Positions 1 to 12,354 of a DNA stretch of 64,000 nt are shown piece after piece. This DNA is from Massariosphaeria phaeospora (taxonomy: Eukaryota > Ascomycota > Dothideomycetes > Pleosporales): the NCBI GenBank assembly GCA_011032825.1, contig JAADJZ010000007.1, positions 248,001-312,000 on the forward strand. Direction: 5' to 3'. A model generated the notes under the pieces. It was not told the origin of the DNA, did not search any database, and was given only the letters and a program-made list of their open reading frames with translations. The stretch's first letter is position 1. The number at the start of each line of letters is the position of its first letter. The position numbers and the translations under genes are program-made.

Positions 1-2732
1 AATTAGTGATCAAGACTCTAAGAACTATTCTTGTCCATTGTCTCAAAGCGGGTTCCTCCTCCAAAGGATTGGATACTACTACCGTTCTTGAGGAGACTAT
101 TGACTTCTTACTCGGAGTCCTCGCAGATGGAGATACTCCAGTACGATATGCTGCAAGCAAAGCCCTCAGTCTTGTTGTCATGAAGCTCGAAATCGAGATG
201 GCGGGCGACGTAGTGGAGGCGATCCTGGGCTCATTCAACGAGAATGTATATTGGCAAGGGTCGCAGCGAAATCTGAGTGGAGTCAATCCGTTGCAATGGC
301 ATGGCCTCACTTTAACCCTGTCACACCTTCTCTATAGGCGGGCTATATCAACCACGCAGTTGCCTGATATACTGAATGCGTTGTTATTAGCTCTCACCTT
401 CGAACAGCGGTCAGCTACCGGGGGATCTATCGGGACGAGCGTTCGAGATGCTGCATGCTTCGGGATCTGGGCTTTATCCAGACGGTACTCGACCAAAGAT
501 CTGCTTGATGTCGAGATGGCTTCGGTCCGAGCTTATCAACACCAGAAGGCCTTAACTGTTCCTCAAGTGCTTGCCATCGAGCTACTTGCTGTAGCAAGTC
601 TTGATCCGGCTGGTAACATCCGCAGAGGCTCTTCTGCTGCACTTCAAGAACTGATCGGACGTCACCCAAATACAATCGAGGAGGGTATTCCACTCGTTCA
701 GATAGTCGACTACCACGCGGTCGGCCTCCGGCATAGAGCAATGTGTGAGGTGGCAATTAAGGCGGGTAAACTACATCGGCTGTACTGGGAGGCATTGTTT
801 GAGAACCTGCTTGGATGGAGAGGCACTGGATCTCTCGACGCCAATTCACGGTCCTTCGCAGCACGCGCGGTTGGTCGACTATCCACACAGCAAGATGCGT
901 CAGGTGTTAGAAGAATGGCGGACCTAGTATACAATAACCTCTCAGAGTTAAAGCCTCGAGAAGTTGAAGAACGGCAGGGACTTGTCATGGCTCTGTCCAC
1001 TTTGGTCGAGCAAGCAACCTCACCGGAACGGCCGTCAGGACACCTTGAGTTTGATCGAAGTGCATCATCAGAGATGATAGATCTAACATACCTCTGGAAG
1101 CTATTCGATAATAAACTGGAGGAGAGATCATTCATGTCGCCAGCTTTACGGCCAGAGTTTACGGCATCTTCTATCTGCTGCTTTCTGGGGAGCATGGCCG
1201 CTATGACCGCGATAGCAAATATCGATTTGTCGGGATCAACTGTTCCAACAGAAGAGATTGTGCGATTGCTCAACCTCTGTCTTAGCCGTCACGAGGAGTC
1301 GGTTCTAGAAGCTACTCCGCATGCCGCACGGAATGTTATCAAGCTTCTCGGGATGATAGCACCCACTACAAGAGACGAGCTGGTATCCGGATGGCTGCTA
1401 AAGCTCGAGAACGAGGCATCCTACAATGGACGGCGTTGCGCTGGTCATGCAATTGCTTTAGGTGCGGCATACTCGCTCCTAAGCGACAGTCATATATCGC
1501 AGCCGACCAGCGATCAGACCCGAATAATCAAGACTCTCACATTTAGATGCACGACAGCAGTTGCAATCGAAGCTAGAACAGTAGCTTTGAAAGCACTGGA
1601 AATCCTCCTAAAGAGCTTCCGGGACCCCACTGCTCAAACTACAATGGTAGAGGGGATACGACGTCAGATTGCCAGTGCGTTGCACATCGCCCTGAACGAT
1701 TACACTGTCACTGAACGCGGCGATGTTGGTTCTTTGGTCCGCCTTGAAGCGCTTCAAACCACGGGCGAAGCGTGGACGACTGGCTTACTCAACGGATCCG
1801 GGTTAGATGAGCACTTGCATGCAGACGTTCTCCGACTCTCTTTGGAGAGACTCGATAAAATCCGCGGTCGTGCCGCACTGGTCTTGGAGAAAGGCTCCCA
1901 CGAGCATCTGCTGAATGCTGTCCCCGGAGCGGATGATGGCGTATCTTCGTACGATTATTTCGCCAAAGCTCTAAAGGTCTTACAACCATCGACTCCATAT
2001 GCCATTACCGAAGCTATGCTCCTTGGCTTCATCAGTTCTGCCGGTATGGCTTCGGAGTCCGTGGTGCAGAATTCGCGAGCTGCGCTCCTAGACGCAGTTG
2101 ATGCTCTCCCGACTTGCCGGTCGTCAGTCGAACAGGAAGAGTATACGTTATTGGACGTCGCAGATTGCTTTATGGATCTCTTCAAGAAAAGTATTGATAA
2201 CGAGAGGATACTACTACCACTACTCGAGGTTATAGCTTTCCTCTTCGATATGCAAGTCTTCCATCGTCTGACATCGACATCATTCAAGTAAGGTTTCTCG
2301 TCGTATATACCGTTACACTAGCTCACCCGGTCTAATCTGTGCAGTTTCCGTGCTCTCTTATCATATATCCAGAAAGCCCATTTCAAATCCACGCACATGC
2401 AGAAACTGTCTTTCGCGCTCGATATCTACAGAGGTCTTGGTACAATTCCAGCGACTCGCGCCGACACGATCTCAAAAGTCACCAGTATGCTGTTGCATCC
2501 GTTCCCAAAGGTACGTCAATCGACAAATGTGAACAGATTCTTGGCGGATGCTCAACATCTGGACGTCTTTACTAACACTAGATCACAGATCCGCATCACG
2601 GCTGCGGAAACGCTGTGGGTATTGACTCACGAAGACAGGCTGAAGATGCAGGATTGGAGCTTGCCATCCAAGAACTTGAAGAGCGTTGTTGGTGGTATCA
2701 AGAGTCGTGTAACGACGATTGAAGCTGGGTAA
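1..2732 (+). CDS. TBCD: Tubulin-folding cofactor D (5' end outside window)
   Basis: Cofactor D captures beta-tubulin and works with cofactors C and E to assemble alpha/beta-tubulin dimers in the cytosol. The gene enters from the left edge already open; the readable frame starts at base 6. Exons: up to 2287, 2345-2510 and 2589-2732, joined by introns 2288-2344 and 2511-2588. The joins restore a C-terminal stretch that contains LLHPFPK followed by IRITAAETLW, a hallmark of the family's C-terminal domain. The whole protein looks like helical HEAT/armadillo repeats with no catalytic motif, as expected for this family. About 760 residues of the first visible exon are present; full-length orthologues are about 1,100-1,200 residues, so the N-terminal third is missing. 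It converges on the F-box gene, with only 137 bp between the stop codons. Family assignment is firm; the exact splice sites are inferred. Confidence 0.88.
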
Positions 2733-2869
2733 ATCGACTGAATACGTAACGTTACGATGGAGGCAACAATAGCAAACTTGATGCTCGCAGTACCTTAGAG
2801 ACTCGCTACCTAGACACCACTGCACCGATGCTCTGAACCCCCCTGAACCATACAAGCAGTGTACTCATA

Positions 2870-4135
2870 CTAATTCCCACCCAACCCCTCCGCCCAATTC
2901 CCCTTACTCATACTCTTTTCAAATGTAGCCAAATCGCGTGGCAACGCTGCATACATATTCAGACCCCTCTCCTCTTCAAACATCCTTTTTATTCTCCCCG
3001 CCTGGAAGTTCGTGAGCCGGATCGTGTCCCCTCCATAGCCAGGCTTGCCCTTCCCGAGCTCGCCATGTGCGCGCCACTGTGCATCGAAAGGGCTGCGTCC
3101 GCTGCCAAAGTCGCGCCACGTCGTTATAGTGAGGACAAGATGGGACTTGGCGGAGCTAGACTCTGGGTGTGGAAGGGGGGTGGTATTGTTGGGTTGGCAG
3201 ACGATGGTGTAGTCTGTCGCGCACGTCGAGCACGTATGCGTCCCGTACTTCCAATTCCGCGTCAACGCATTCTCGAGCGAATACCGTAGCCCTGTATGTC
3301 CGCTGTGCGAATGCCGATGCCCGACCAGGACATGCGGAAGCGTGGGCCAGAGCGCCGCCAGTAAGTCGCTCTTCCAGAGAGCATCTTGCGGAAGAGCAAC
3401 GCTGTACTCCGTCCGCAGGAAGAGATGCCCCGATATAACCTTCGCCTCGCACCTCAGCATCGTCGGCATGTGCATCTTCAAGATCGTCGTAGTACTGCTT
3501 TCGCAATACGCGAACGCGTCGAGCGCAATCCCATACTCAGCGCCCCACACCACCCCATTCACAGCCAACCGCACATGATGAAACGCCAGCACATACTCGC
3601 GCTCCCTGCCCGTACCCACCAGCCCATTGCACTCCACACAGGGCCTCCACCCCGCCTGGCCCTTCCCCAAGACCCGCGGGCCGCCCTCGCCCTCGCCCTC
3701 GCACTCGCGCGCATGGAACTTGTCGCACCACGCACAGTACCACGACCCCGGGAACGCGCGCTCCAAGATCTCGATGTTCTGGCGCCGCTCGGACTTGGTG
3801 GTGCCTGACTGCAGGAACGAGGTCAGCGCGTAGGTGCCGAGAGCGTGGTAGATGCGGCGCGAGCTGAGGCAGAGGGAGGCTGAGGAGGGGGCGTCGAGGG
3901 AGTGTGTTATTTGCTGGAGGAGTTCGTATGGGAGGGTGGTTAGGGGCGCGGTTTGCAGAGGGGGTGACGCGGTAGGGTGCAGGATGGGATCAGGGGTGGG
4001 TTGAGTTGTGGGGGTTTGGAGTGCAATGCTGGAGTCTGCGGTCGTGGAAGTCGGTTTCGACGGCTTAGAGGCGGCGACTGAGGACAGCGAGGCGCGGGAG
4101 AGGCGTTGGCTTTTGGAGCGCCAGAGGAGCGGCAT
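2870..4135 (-). CDS. F-box protein of a fungal lineage family
   Basis: A single-exon protein of 421 residues. Residues about 65-110 contain LPYELLQQITHSLDAPS followed by SLCLSSRRIYHALG, which fits an F-box (Skp1-binding) motif. The substrate of the presumed SCF ubiquitin ligase is not predictable. Downstream are paired cysteines (CAWC near residue 135, CVEC near 165, CSTC near 300) that could bind a metal. The Ser/Thr/Pro-rich N-terminal 60 residues look disordered. Many Dothideomycete genomes carry expanded families of such proteins with no known partner. The start is the first ATG of the open frame, which begins MPLLWRSKSQ. The opposite strand is also open over much of this GC-rich gene, but those frames lack recognisable motifs. 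Confidence 0.8.
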   Translation of the reverse strand: MPLLWRSKSQRLSRASLSSVAASKPSKPTSTTADSSIALQTPTTQPTPDPILHPTASPPLQTAPLTTLPYELLQQITHSLDAPSSASLCLSSRRIYHALGTYALTSFLQSGTTKSERRQNIEILERAFPGSWYCAWCDKFHARECEGEGEGGPRVLGKGQAGWRPCVECNGLVGTGREREYVLAFHHVRLAVNGVVWGAEYGIALDAFAYCESSTTTILKMHMPTMLRCEAKVISGHLFLRTEYSVALPQDALWKSDLLAALWPTLPHVLVGHRHSHSGHTGLRYSLENALTRNWKYGTHTCSTCATDYTIVCQPNNTTPLPHPESSSAKSHLVLTITTWRDFGSGRSPFDAQWRAHGELGKGKPGYGGDTIRLTNFQAGRIKRMFEEERGLNMYAALPRDLATFEKSMSKGNWAEGLGGN

Positions 4136-5278
4136 CGTGATCGTGAACCCTTTCTCTTTCTTTTCCTTTCCTTTCCTCTCCCTCTATCGTCCCGAGCTCT
4201 TACAAGACACGTCAAATAACCGCGAAAAGGTCGAGTAAATATATGACCAAACAACTCCAGAGCAACACAACAGTAAGCGACATTTAGGCAAACATGGAAG
4301 TTGCGAAATGCAGATCAAACGTGGCCAGCAAAGTGAACACCCATCTCTTTTCTTATGAACGCGAGACTGTCGTCCGTGTGTCCCGTTCAGGTGATCGTGG
4401 CATGCGAGCTACGGGATCACGACGTCGATTCACGAGGTATGGTGTGTGGGAGGCTGAGACGGCGGGCTTGGCTGGACATTCACCTGATTCCTCGGAGTTA
4501 GTCCGCATTGAGTTTAGTAAGCTAGTCGACTATGGCTTAGTCACTACTCCCCCAATTCGCAAGTGAGCAAAAATACTCCTATAATTAACTCAGGCTACTT
4601 GTTTTCTGAAGCTGTAGCCATGTTTTGTCATCGCACATGAAATGGCTGAAGAAGGCCTCATAGCCAACTATCATTCCATCTTTGCCTCTAAGCTTGACAT
4701 TGCCCCTGATAGTAGATAGGATCAAGTTTCAGGATCAGAATCTCGCCCTCCTAGCGGGTTGTTAAATCTAATATCACTGCACCTTGTTGTCGACGTAGAA
4801 AAATAACCCATGTATCAACCAGCTCAGCTGACTCCGAATAACTGCCAGATACAGATTCCGAGATTCGACAGTGATGCCGACCCACCCATCGATGAGAAAC
4901 CCTACTAAGATCGCACACTAAGTTCAGAACTTCTGCAAGCTGGCTTCTATCTTCACATCCTTCGGAATTGATGCGGAGAGGAGCGGTTAAACCGTCGAAA
5001 CTGGTGACTGACATAGAGACGAGCGCCGAACTAGTGTACCACTTCGATTTATAAATGTTATAATATTGCCATGACCTATCCCTAACCTATCGACTCACCC
5101 CTCCTCAATGTCTAGCCCATCCAGTGGTATCAGACAATTACAGATTTCAGCGCCATCAAACGCCGAAGTGCCATCTAGAATGCGCGAAGGCATCAGACAT
5201 GACCCGCCAAGAACACCATGCAAAACCAAAGCCCGACAACTCCATCCGCAATGCCATCCAAAAGTATCCTCGTTAACT
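4136..5278. other. Intergenic, F-box gene to SEC1 3' end
   Basis: This 1.1 kb holds the upstream region of the F-box gene, with a pyrimidine-rich tract near 4145-4190, and the region beyond the SEC1 stop. Two short open frames (4294-4566 on + and 4751-5014 on -, 90 and 87 residues) have no motif I recognise. The minus-strand one has a TATAAAT-like box about 40 bases before its ATG, so a tiny gene cannot be excluded. Confidence 0.4.
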
Positions 5279-7737
5279 CTAATGCTTCGACGAGAAAAAA
5301 TGTTTTTTCTTCTTCTTCTCCTTCTCGTATTCTTTGCCCGGCTTCCCGCTGCTTGGTTGGCTTGGTTGTCCTTGTGGTCGCCCGGAGTTGAGCGTCATAG
5401 AAGCAAGACCAGCTGTGGGAGGGGTCCCACTGCCTCCAGGTCTCGATGGCAAACCTCCGGGAATGTTTACCATCGGCTTCGCACCTGCCGGGGGTGGCAT
5501 TGGTTTTGGTGGTTCCGGTTTCTCAAATAGGTGCGCTGGAGCTTTTGGTGGGGGCAGATCCGCAGGCATACGTAGGTTCCGACGGCTCTGGCTCAGATCG
5601 CCAACCTGCCGCAAATAAAGACCAGGATTTGTCATATGAGAAGTGACGAGAAAAATATCCCTTGACGTCTTCTGAGATACTTCGTAGCAGGCGCGAGATT
5701 CTGAGTAGGTTGCACCGCCAGCCATAAACATAATGACACGCTGCCGCGGCTCCACACTTGATAAACGAGACTTTGCCCAAGTTGGTTTTGCAGACCGGAG
5801 GGAGGCGGCCGGGTTATCCTGTATTGAGCTAGGATCTTCGGCCTGTGGTTTGGTGTAGGGAAATATATCTTGAGGCAAAACGCCGCGAACATGTGCCTCC
5901 AAAACCTGTTCCATGGCTGTCTGAAACCTCGATAGTCCATATTCCTCTGCGTTCGCGGGTGCTGTTAATCTCGGCGGAAAGAGTGGCGGGATAGGTTCGC
6001 GCTTGTCCTTTAGCATCTTAGAAACGCGAGCACCCAAAAGGTCTAGATTGTTGATAATTGCGCCGTCTTGGGGAGGCAGCTGAGCATGAAGCAGTAGCTT
6101 TGTAAGGTCCGCTGGAAGAATCCCATCCTTGTAAAGGACATAGAGTGCGATAAGGCGAAGACGATCTGAAGGTACAACGGCCTCCTCGTCCAGAGTTCGT
6201 ACAACCTGATCTGCGGTATTTTTGGGTTTCCGGTAGTCTTCGTCGAGGCCGGTAGCCAAACACTATGACATTAAGCGACTGAAGAGATACATGTGAGACC
6301 GGATCTTACCTGCTCCACTGAAGCCAAGTCGGGAAGCTTGTTGTGCTGGAAGATATTCATGCATTCCTGTGCCATGGTGAGATGCAAAGAATACGCCTCC
6401 TTCATTTCTTGGAATTGAGGAAGGCCGGCAATCATATCCTTGATAGCGTTAAGACCGTTCACACCAGCCGCATTCTGGCTGTCTTGGTTTGTGAAGTGTG
6501 GATTTTCCGCAATGAATCTTTGGAAGTCTCCCATTATCTTTTCAATGGTGTCTTTCATATGGCGATGGCGATTTTCGACCCATATTGTATCCTTTTCACT
6601 AATCTCCATATCTTTTTCCTCAGCACCAGGTTCGCCTTCATTAACCACTGTCCTATAAGTCACCTTATCTCCGTCCTTTATCTGTAGGAGATCATGCGCC
6701 ATTGCTTGGTACGTGAACTCGTGGAGGAGCGGAGCGAACAAATCCATTGAGCGGTCGGTTATATAGAGAGCACCGCGCGGTCGGTTCGATTGCGGAGGGA
6801 AATCTGGATTGTATTGCGCATACATGTCCAGTTTTTCTTGAACGAAGCGTGCAAGATGTGAGCACATGACGCTCGCCTCGTGGGTGGGAGCCCGCGGTCG
6901 ATAGTAACGGATTGTAGGATATTCACCGAGAGCAACACATATTCCCGTGAGCTAACGAGGCACATTAGTATCCGCTGTTCCCAGAGAAAGATACTAGTAG
7001 CGTACCCTCTCCGCAATATCATCCATGTGCTGTCGGACAAGATTGTTGCAGTCGGGGTGGAACAGCACGGGAAAGCTCCAGGGGTCCTTGAAGGTGACTA
7101 GATGCGACTCACGCGGGTAGTAGTCTAGGTGCATGACCTTGAAGGTGCGAATCTGCTCTTGGGCCATTGGCGACCGGTCGATGCGCTCTCGAAGGGGGTG
7201 TGGAGGTACTGCGCAGGTAGTCAATAGCGGGTCCTAGCAGAGTAGCGAGGGCTGGCGCAATGCCTACGTGTAGTCCAGATCAAGAAGGTCGCCCTATATC
7301 TTCGGCGTTCGAAGTCGGCCATGAGGCAGTCGACAATGTGCGGCTTCGGCGTGAGGAAGTATACGGCGTCCATGTCCCGCTGCGGCTCGCGCCGGTTGTC
7401 GATGCGCTCAATGTCTGCAGAAGGGGTCAGGCGGGGACGGTGCAGGCAGGCTCACGGAGGCGTACTCGTGATGTTGGCATTGAGGATGTCGTCCTCCTTG
7501 ACCACATTGTCGATGAGCTTGCGGCTTTCCTCGTCGACGATCAGGACCTTCCACTGCGGCGGCCGTTAGCACAACGAGAGCGAGCGGGCGGGGCATTGGA
7601 GCATACGTCGCCGCGCGTGGTCTGCTGGATGGTGGTGAGGATGACTGCGGCAGCGGTGAGCGGACATGCGGGACTCGGGGGGGCCAGCGGGCAGGAGGCC
7701 TACGTTCGCGCTGGATGTCTATCATGGAGACGCCCAT
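5279..7737 (-). CDS. SEC1: Sec1/Munc18 family SNARE regulator
   Basis: SM proteins bind syntaxin and SNARE complexes at the plasma membrane and promote exocytic vesicle fusion. Seven exons on the minus strand rebuild one protein of about 711 residues: 7737-7704, 7644-7607, 7553-7466, 7414-7268, 7208-7006, 6951-6310 and 6262-5279. The N-terminus MGVSMIDIQRE joins LILTTIQQTTRGD, then WKVLIVDEESRKL, the typical SM domain 1 start. Later come DRSMDLFAPLLHEFTYQAM and, near the C-terminus, TYSESRACYEVS, both SM hallmarks. The last 70 residues are a Pro/Gly-rich tail ending in a lysine run (KEKKKKKHFF); such tails vary among fungi. The gene is divergent from SUV3 across a 478-bp promoter. The family is certain; SEC1 rather than a paralogue (SLY1, VPS33, VPS45) is judged from the motif set. 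Confidence 0.85.
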
Positions 7738-8215
7738 ATTGGCGGGGTGGGTGGTAGTGGCAGTGGCAGTGGCAGTGGCAGTGGCAGCCTGCACGGCCCA
7801 GCGCGCGGGGGCGGGCAGACGGTGGCAGCGGCTGGCTGGCGTGCGGCGAGGGCTGCAGCGAGACAAGGCCGCGTCGTCGGAGCGCAGAGGCAGGGCGTGG
7901 ATGTCTAGAGCAGTGGGGGGTGGAGTCGTGTTACATACAGCTACCGTCGGCGTTGAGGTGTGGGTTGTGTCTGCTCAGGTGCTGTCCTGTCTAGTCGGCG
8001 TGTCGACCTCGCTGAACCTCCGAGAGCCACACCCCTGCCGCCCTGCCCTAGCCCTAGCCTCAACTTTTTGGCCGCCGTCAACGGCGGCGGCGACGTGCCA
8101 AACTCAGCTCGCGACCCACCCACCACTCGCTCGATTGCTCCAGTCTCTCTCCAGATTTCGCTGCGCATCCGGTGCCGCGTCTTCTCTGGCTGCCCACACC
8201 CCGGCCCGCGCTGGA
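7738..8215. promoter_or_regulatory. Divergent promoter region SEC1/SUV3
   Basis: This 478-bp GC-rich stretch separates the ATG codons of SEC1 (minus) and SUV3 (plus), so it must hold both promoters. A hexanucleotide repeat lies next to the SEC1 start. No clear TATA box was seen. Confidence 0.5.
7756..7785. repeat. Hexanucleotide microsatellite (AGTGGC)5
   Basis: Five perfect tandem copies of AGTGGC lie 19-48 bases upstream of the SEC1 start codon, in its probable 5' leader. On the SEC1 strand the unit reads GCCACT. Confidence 0.95.
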
Positions 8216-10737
8216 ATGCCTCCGCTGCCGCCCCGGCGCCCTTCGCTGTGTCTCTTCTGCGCCTCCGCTGCTCGACGGCGACTCCAGGCGCGAAAACTGC
8301 CCGTGGTCCAAGTGGCACACAGGAGCGCTCCCCCGGCTGCCTCCAAACGTGCCCGGCATGACGAGCCCCACCTGGCGGTACGCGAGCCAGTCCAGCACAG
8401 AAGAAAGACCACTGACGGCCATAGTTCAACAAGAGCCCCCTCTCCTACCAGCCGCCCCGGCGCACCTACGACATCATCAGTTGGCGCTTGAGTGTACTCC
8501 TCGCCGAATTCGTCGAGCCCGAGTTTCTCGAAAGTCTCCAGTTTACCCGCAAAGCATTCGACAAGGAATGGCGCACCTTCGAGTCCTCCGTCGATCTATG
8601 GGTCAAGCAACGCTCGCCAGAGTTCCGGACGTTGACCGAAACTGGGTCACGAAGCGGATACCGGCTTCTGGACAGCAAGCTGAGGCAGATGTTCTACGCT
8701 CAGGCCTGCGGCGGACGCTTCACCGACGCCGAGTTGAACCATCAGAAAGAAGTGGCGGATCTGCGATATCCTGCAGAATGGTACCCTGCCACCAGAGAGA
8801 TCCCCCGCACCGTGCATCTCCATGTAGGGCCGACCAATTCCGGAAAGACATACCATGCCCTCAAGCGCCTCGAGGAAGCTGAGAGCGGCATCTATCTCGG
8901 ACCCCTCCGTCTTCTCGCCCACGAAGTATACACGCGCTTGAACGCCAAGGGAAAACCATGTGCTCTGGTTACCGGCGAGGAACAACGCGTTCCCGAAGGC
9001 CCGACCAGAATGTGGAGCTGCACCGTGGAGATGGCCCCGCTGAACGCGCCGTTGGACGTCGCTGTCATTGATGAAATCCAAATGATCAACCATCCAGAGC
9101 GGGGCTGGGCGTGGACACAAGCTTTCTTTGGTCTCCAGGCAAAGGAGCTACACTTATGCGGCGAAGAGCGTACGGTACCGCTGATGCGCGAGCTCTGCGC
9201 ATTAGTGGGTGACAAGGTCGAAGTACACGAATATGAGCGATTGACCCCTCTCAAGGTAGCCGCCCGAAGTCTGGACGGAAAATTGGACAGGCTCGAAAAG
9301 GGTGACTGCATTGTATCTTTTTCAGTCATAGGCATTCATGCGCTACGGCGAGAAATCGAAAAGAAATCGGGCAAGAAATGTGCCATCGTGTATGGTAGTC
9401 TACCCCCAGAGACCAGGGCTCAACAGGCCCGGTTATTTAACGATCCGGATAATGAGTACGACTATTTGGTGGCTAGTGATGCTGTGGGGATGGGCCTGAA
9501 TCTGTATGTTGATCCTCTCCCTGCTACAAACCCGCTAACATAGCACAGAAGCATCAAGCGCGTCATTTTTGAGTCAACTTGGAAAAACAACGGCCAAAGC
9601 TTTGTTCCTCTACAGATCCCCGAAATCAAACAGATTGCTGGTCGAGCTGGCCGCTACAAAAGTGCCCACCAGGCTATCAATCAGGACCTTGCCGACAAAG
9701 CCGCATCGGACAAATCGGGAGATCCAACTATAGGACTCGACGACGTAAAGCCAGACTCCAATTCCGTCCCAGGGAAGCCCTCAACTCAAACAGTCGGGTA
9801 CGTAACTACTCTAGACAGAACGGACTTTGATATGTTGAAAAAGGGTATGGTCCAAGAGGCAGAAGTGATCAGAACTGCGGGATTGTTCCCTCCAGCTGGA
9901 GTTGTCGAGCGATTTTCTAGCTACTTCCCGCCTGGCACGCCTTTCAGCTACATCATGTCACGTCTGCACGAGATATGCAACATCCATCCCCGGTTCCACC
10001 TCTGCGCTCTCAAAGACCAACTGACCATAGCCGACACGATCCATTTGATCAAAAACCTGACCATCGCGGACCGAATCACCATCTGTTCCGCACCAGCCAA
10101 CATGAAAGACAAGATGCAAAAGAAGTTCCTGTTCACACTTGCCTCCTGTATAGCAAACAACGCATCTGGGGACTTGCTCGATCTCGAGAAATTACCTCTC
10201 GAATATCTCGACCAGAAACCTTCACCCGATCGCGAATACCTCTACCAGCTCGAGCTGCTCCACAAAATGCTCGTCGCGTACCTGTGGCTGAGTTACCGCT
10301 TCCCCAACGTCTTCACCACGCGCACCCTCGCTAACCACGTCAAGAAGCTCGTCGAAGACCGCATCGAGAGCACACTGAGCGAGTTCTCCTTCACCCGGCA
10401 GACGAGCGCAGCCATCATCATGAAGAAGCGCGAGGCCGCAATGCACAAATACAAAAAGCACGAGGCAGGCCGGAAAGGCAATACGTTTCGCCCGACACTG
10501 CGAGACGACCAGCTCCCGCAGCCTGTCAAGGACGTCTTGGAGGACCCCACTTTCCTCGCCCAAAGTGAGCCTGCGATGGACGACGCTACGCCGGAACTCG
10601 AGGTTCTTGAATCTGAGGATGTCGAGCCGCTGGAGAAGCAGCACCAGCAGCTTTCTGGGAAGGCTCAGGGCCTGGGGAAAGGAGAGCTGCCGCCGAACTT
10701 GGACTTGGCCCGCAATCAGCCCGAGTCTCGGCTTTGA
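8216..10737 (+). CDS. SUV3: Mitochondrial ATP-dependent RNA helicase SUV3
   Basis: SUV3 unwinds RNA for the mitochondrial degradosome together with an RNase II-type partner. Proposed exons are 8216-8377, 8452-9503 and 9549-10737, about 800 residues. The helicase body has GPTNSGKTYHA (Walker A), VIDEIQMI (the DEIQ box typical of SUV3) and QIAGRAGRY (motif VI), then the C-terminal region of the family. The body's frame has a stop at 8422 and no upstream ATG, so a separate first exon is required. The frame from ATG 8216 gives MPPLPPRRPSLCLFC and then an Arg-rich, acid-poor segment that looks like a mitochondrial presequence. It splices in phase at GTACGC to an acceptor at 8451. The second intron is only 45 nt (9504-9548). 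Helicase identity is very sure; the first exon is inference. Confidence 0.87.
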
Positions 10738-11269
10738 TGCGTACCTAGTTGCCAAGTGACAAACGTCGAGCTATATTTGTAATATGTAAAGATGTAGGGA
10801 GTAACGTAAAAGCATACGGCGGGTGTATTGTTGCATTTTCATATAGGCTTCTGTTGTAACGATACTGTACCTGTTCGTAATCGAGACGACTGACATTCTC
10901 ATCCATACCGCTATGTTTGAATTGAGCGTGATCGGATCCTGTGCCAACTGACTTGCAAAGACATAGGAAAGGAGATTGTCTCAGAGAAGTAGGCTTCGGT
11001 ATGGATTTAGTAACTGGGATTGCAGACGCTATGCTTACTGCTGATCAAACAGCTTGATATAACGATAGAAGATAACAGCGGCGGCTGCTCAGAACCCCCC
11101 AAAGAACTCCAAGCTCTTGCTAATGTACAGGCCAACCAACCCCGCGTATGGGGCTGGCAGCGATTCCAACTGCATTATGTCATTACATCTTTTCCGATCC
11201 TCACCAGACTTTCCCAGACGCTTATTGACAAAACAGTAAACCGATTTCCTCGAGAAGGGTATTTCGCCC
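10738..11269. other. Intergenic between convergent SUV3 and KEI1
   Basis: This 532-bp stretch holds the two 3' ends. No motif or gene was recognised. Confidence 0.5.
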
Positions 11270-12354
11270 TCACCGCACCTCTTGTAAGTCGGCCAACGGC
11301 GCAATCCTCAACTCTCGAGGCGGAGCAGGCGGGCCCGTCCCACTCCTCCGCCTGCGCTCGCGCTCGCCCAGGGCCAGCGGCTGCTGTTCCGAGTTCAACG
11401 TCTTGCGAAACTTGCCGCCAACACCGCGCATCCACTCGCCGTCCTCGTCGGCACCGAGCCAGTACTGCGGCGCGCCGCTCAGCATTATCCTGCCCACTTT
11501 GCCCTTCCACCCGTGTCCCTCCTCCTTGTCCTCCTCGAACGGATTCTCGGCGAGGTTCTGTGCGTTCGGCTCAGTGGTGTTGGAGTTGTACCACGCGGCG
11601 GTCGAGGCGTTGGATGCGATGTGTTGGCGCAGACACTGGCGCGCAAAGGCCAGCATGATGAATACAAAGTAGACGCGCAGGGCCCAGAAGCCGGCAATGA
11701 GTGTGATGCTCATGATGCTGCCGCTCTGGAAGACGGCGTTGCCGAGCCCCGCGGCGCCGCTGCCGGTTCCTTGTCCCACTGCGACAGCGTTTTGCCCGGA
11801 CGGCAGACCGTTTGCGGGTTCCGCGACGATTTCGACGTGCGACACGTTGTATTTGGGCGAGGTGAAGCCGGCATTATCGATGATGCCGTCGGCGCCGGGC
11901 ATGGAGCTCGCTTCGTTGGGGTGCGAGGCGAGCACGTAGAACCAGGCGACGCCGAAGAAGGCTGTGAACAGGGCGTTGACGACCGAGTCCAGCGCATACA
12001 GATGCGCTAGCAACAGCACCTGGAACGGCGACTGCAGGCGGATGTGCTTGTAGAGCCACACGGTCGCCACGAGCACCACGTTGGAGTACAGGTACATGGA
12101 GAGCTGCCATCCCGTGAGGTGCGCCCCCGTCAACAGCGCAAGCAGGCCGTAGAGGCCGGAGACTTTGTTGATGACCTGCAAGAAGGTGATGATCTCGGCG
12201 CCGGTGCGCAGCGACATCTTCTGCAGGAACGTCTGCGAGCGCGAGAAAGTGTCAGCCATGGTTGTGCGTGGTGGAAGTGTGCTAGAGTCTCAGTTGTGAG
12301 GTGCAAGATGAGACATACCCTTGGGACAGGAAGGTCGAAGACGTGGGACGCCAT
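11270..12354 (-). CDS. KEI1: KEI1-like subunit of inositol phosphorylceramide synthase
   Basis: In yeast, Kei1 is the essential partner of Aur1 in the Golgi enzyme that makes inositol phosphorylceramide. The proposed exons are 12354-12319 and 12232-11270 (intron 12318-12233), giving 332 residues: MASHVFDLPVPR followed by TFLQKMSLRTGAEII. The segment MSLRTGAE with nearby NKVSGLYGLLALLTG is the conserved start of this family. Hydrophobic segments around residues 30-50, 65-90, 95-115 and 190-210 fit the four membrane spans. A second in-frame ATG at 12259 inside the intron would give MADTFSRSQ instead; the spliced start resembles homologues better. The C-terminal 100 residues are polar, with an Arg-rich run (ERERRRRSG). 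It is longer than the yeast protein (about 221 residues), as is usual in Pezizomycotina. Confidence 0.8.

Noticed and set aside
8172..8882. A 236-codon plus-strand frame overlapping the start of SUV3
   Set aside because: It runs out of frame through the conserved helicase region and has an Arg-rich shadow-like composition; the SUV3 frame carries all motifs.
12232..12259. Alternative KEI1 start MADTFSRSQ
   Set aside because: It is open in frame but lies inside a good intron, and the spliced start at 12354 gives a better N-terminus. It is kept only as an alternative.
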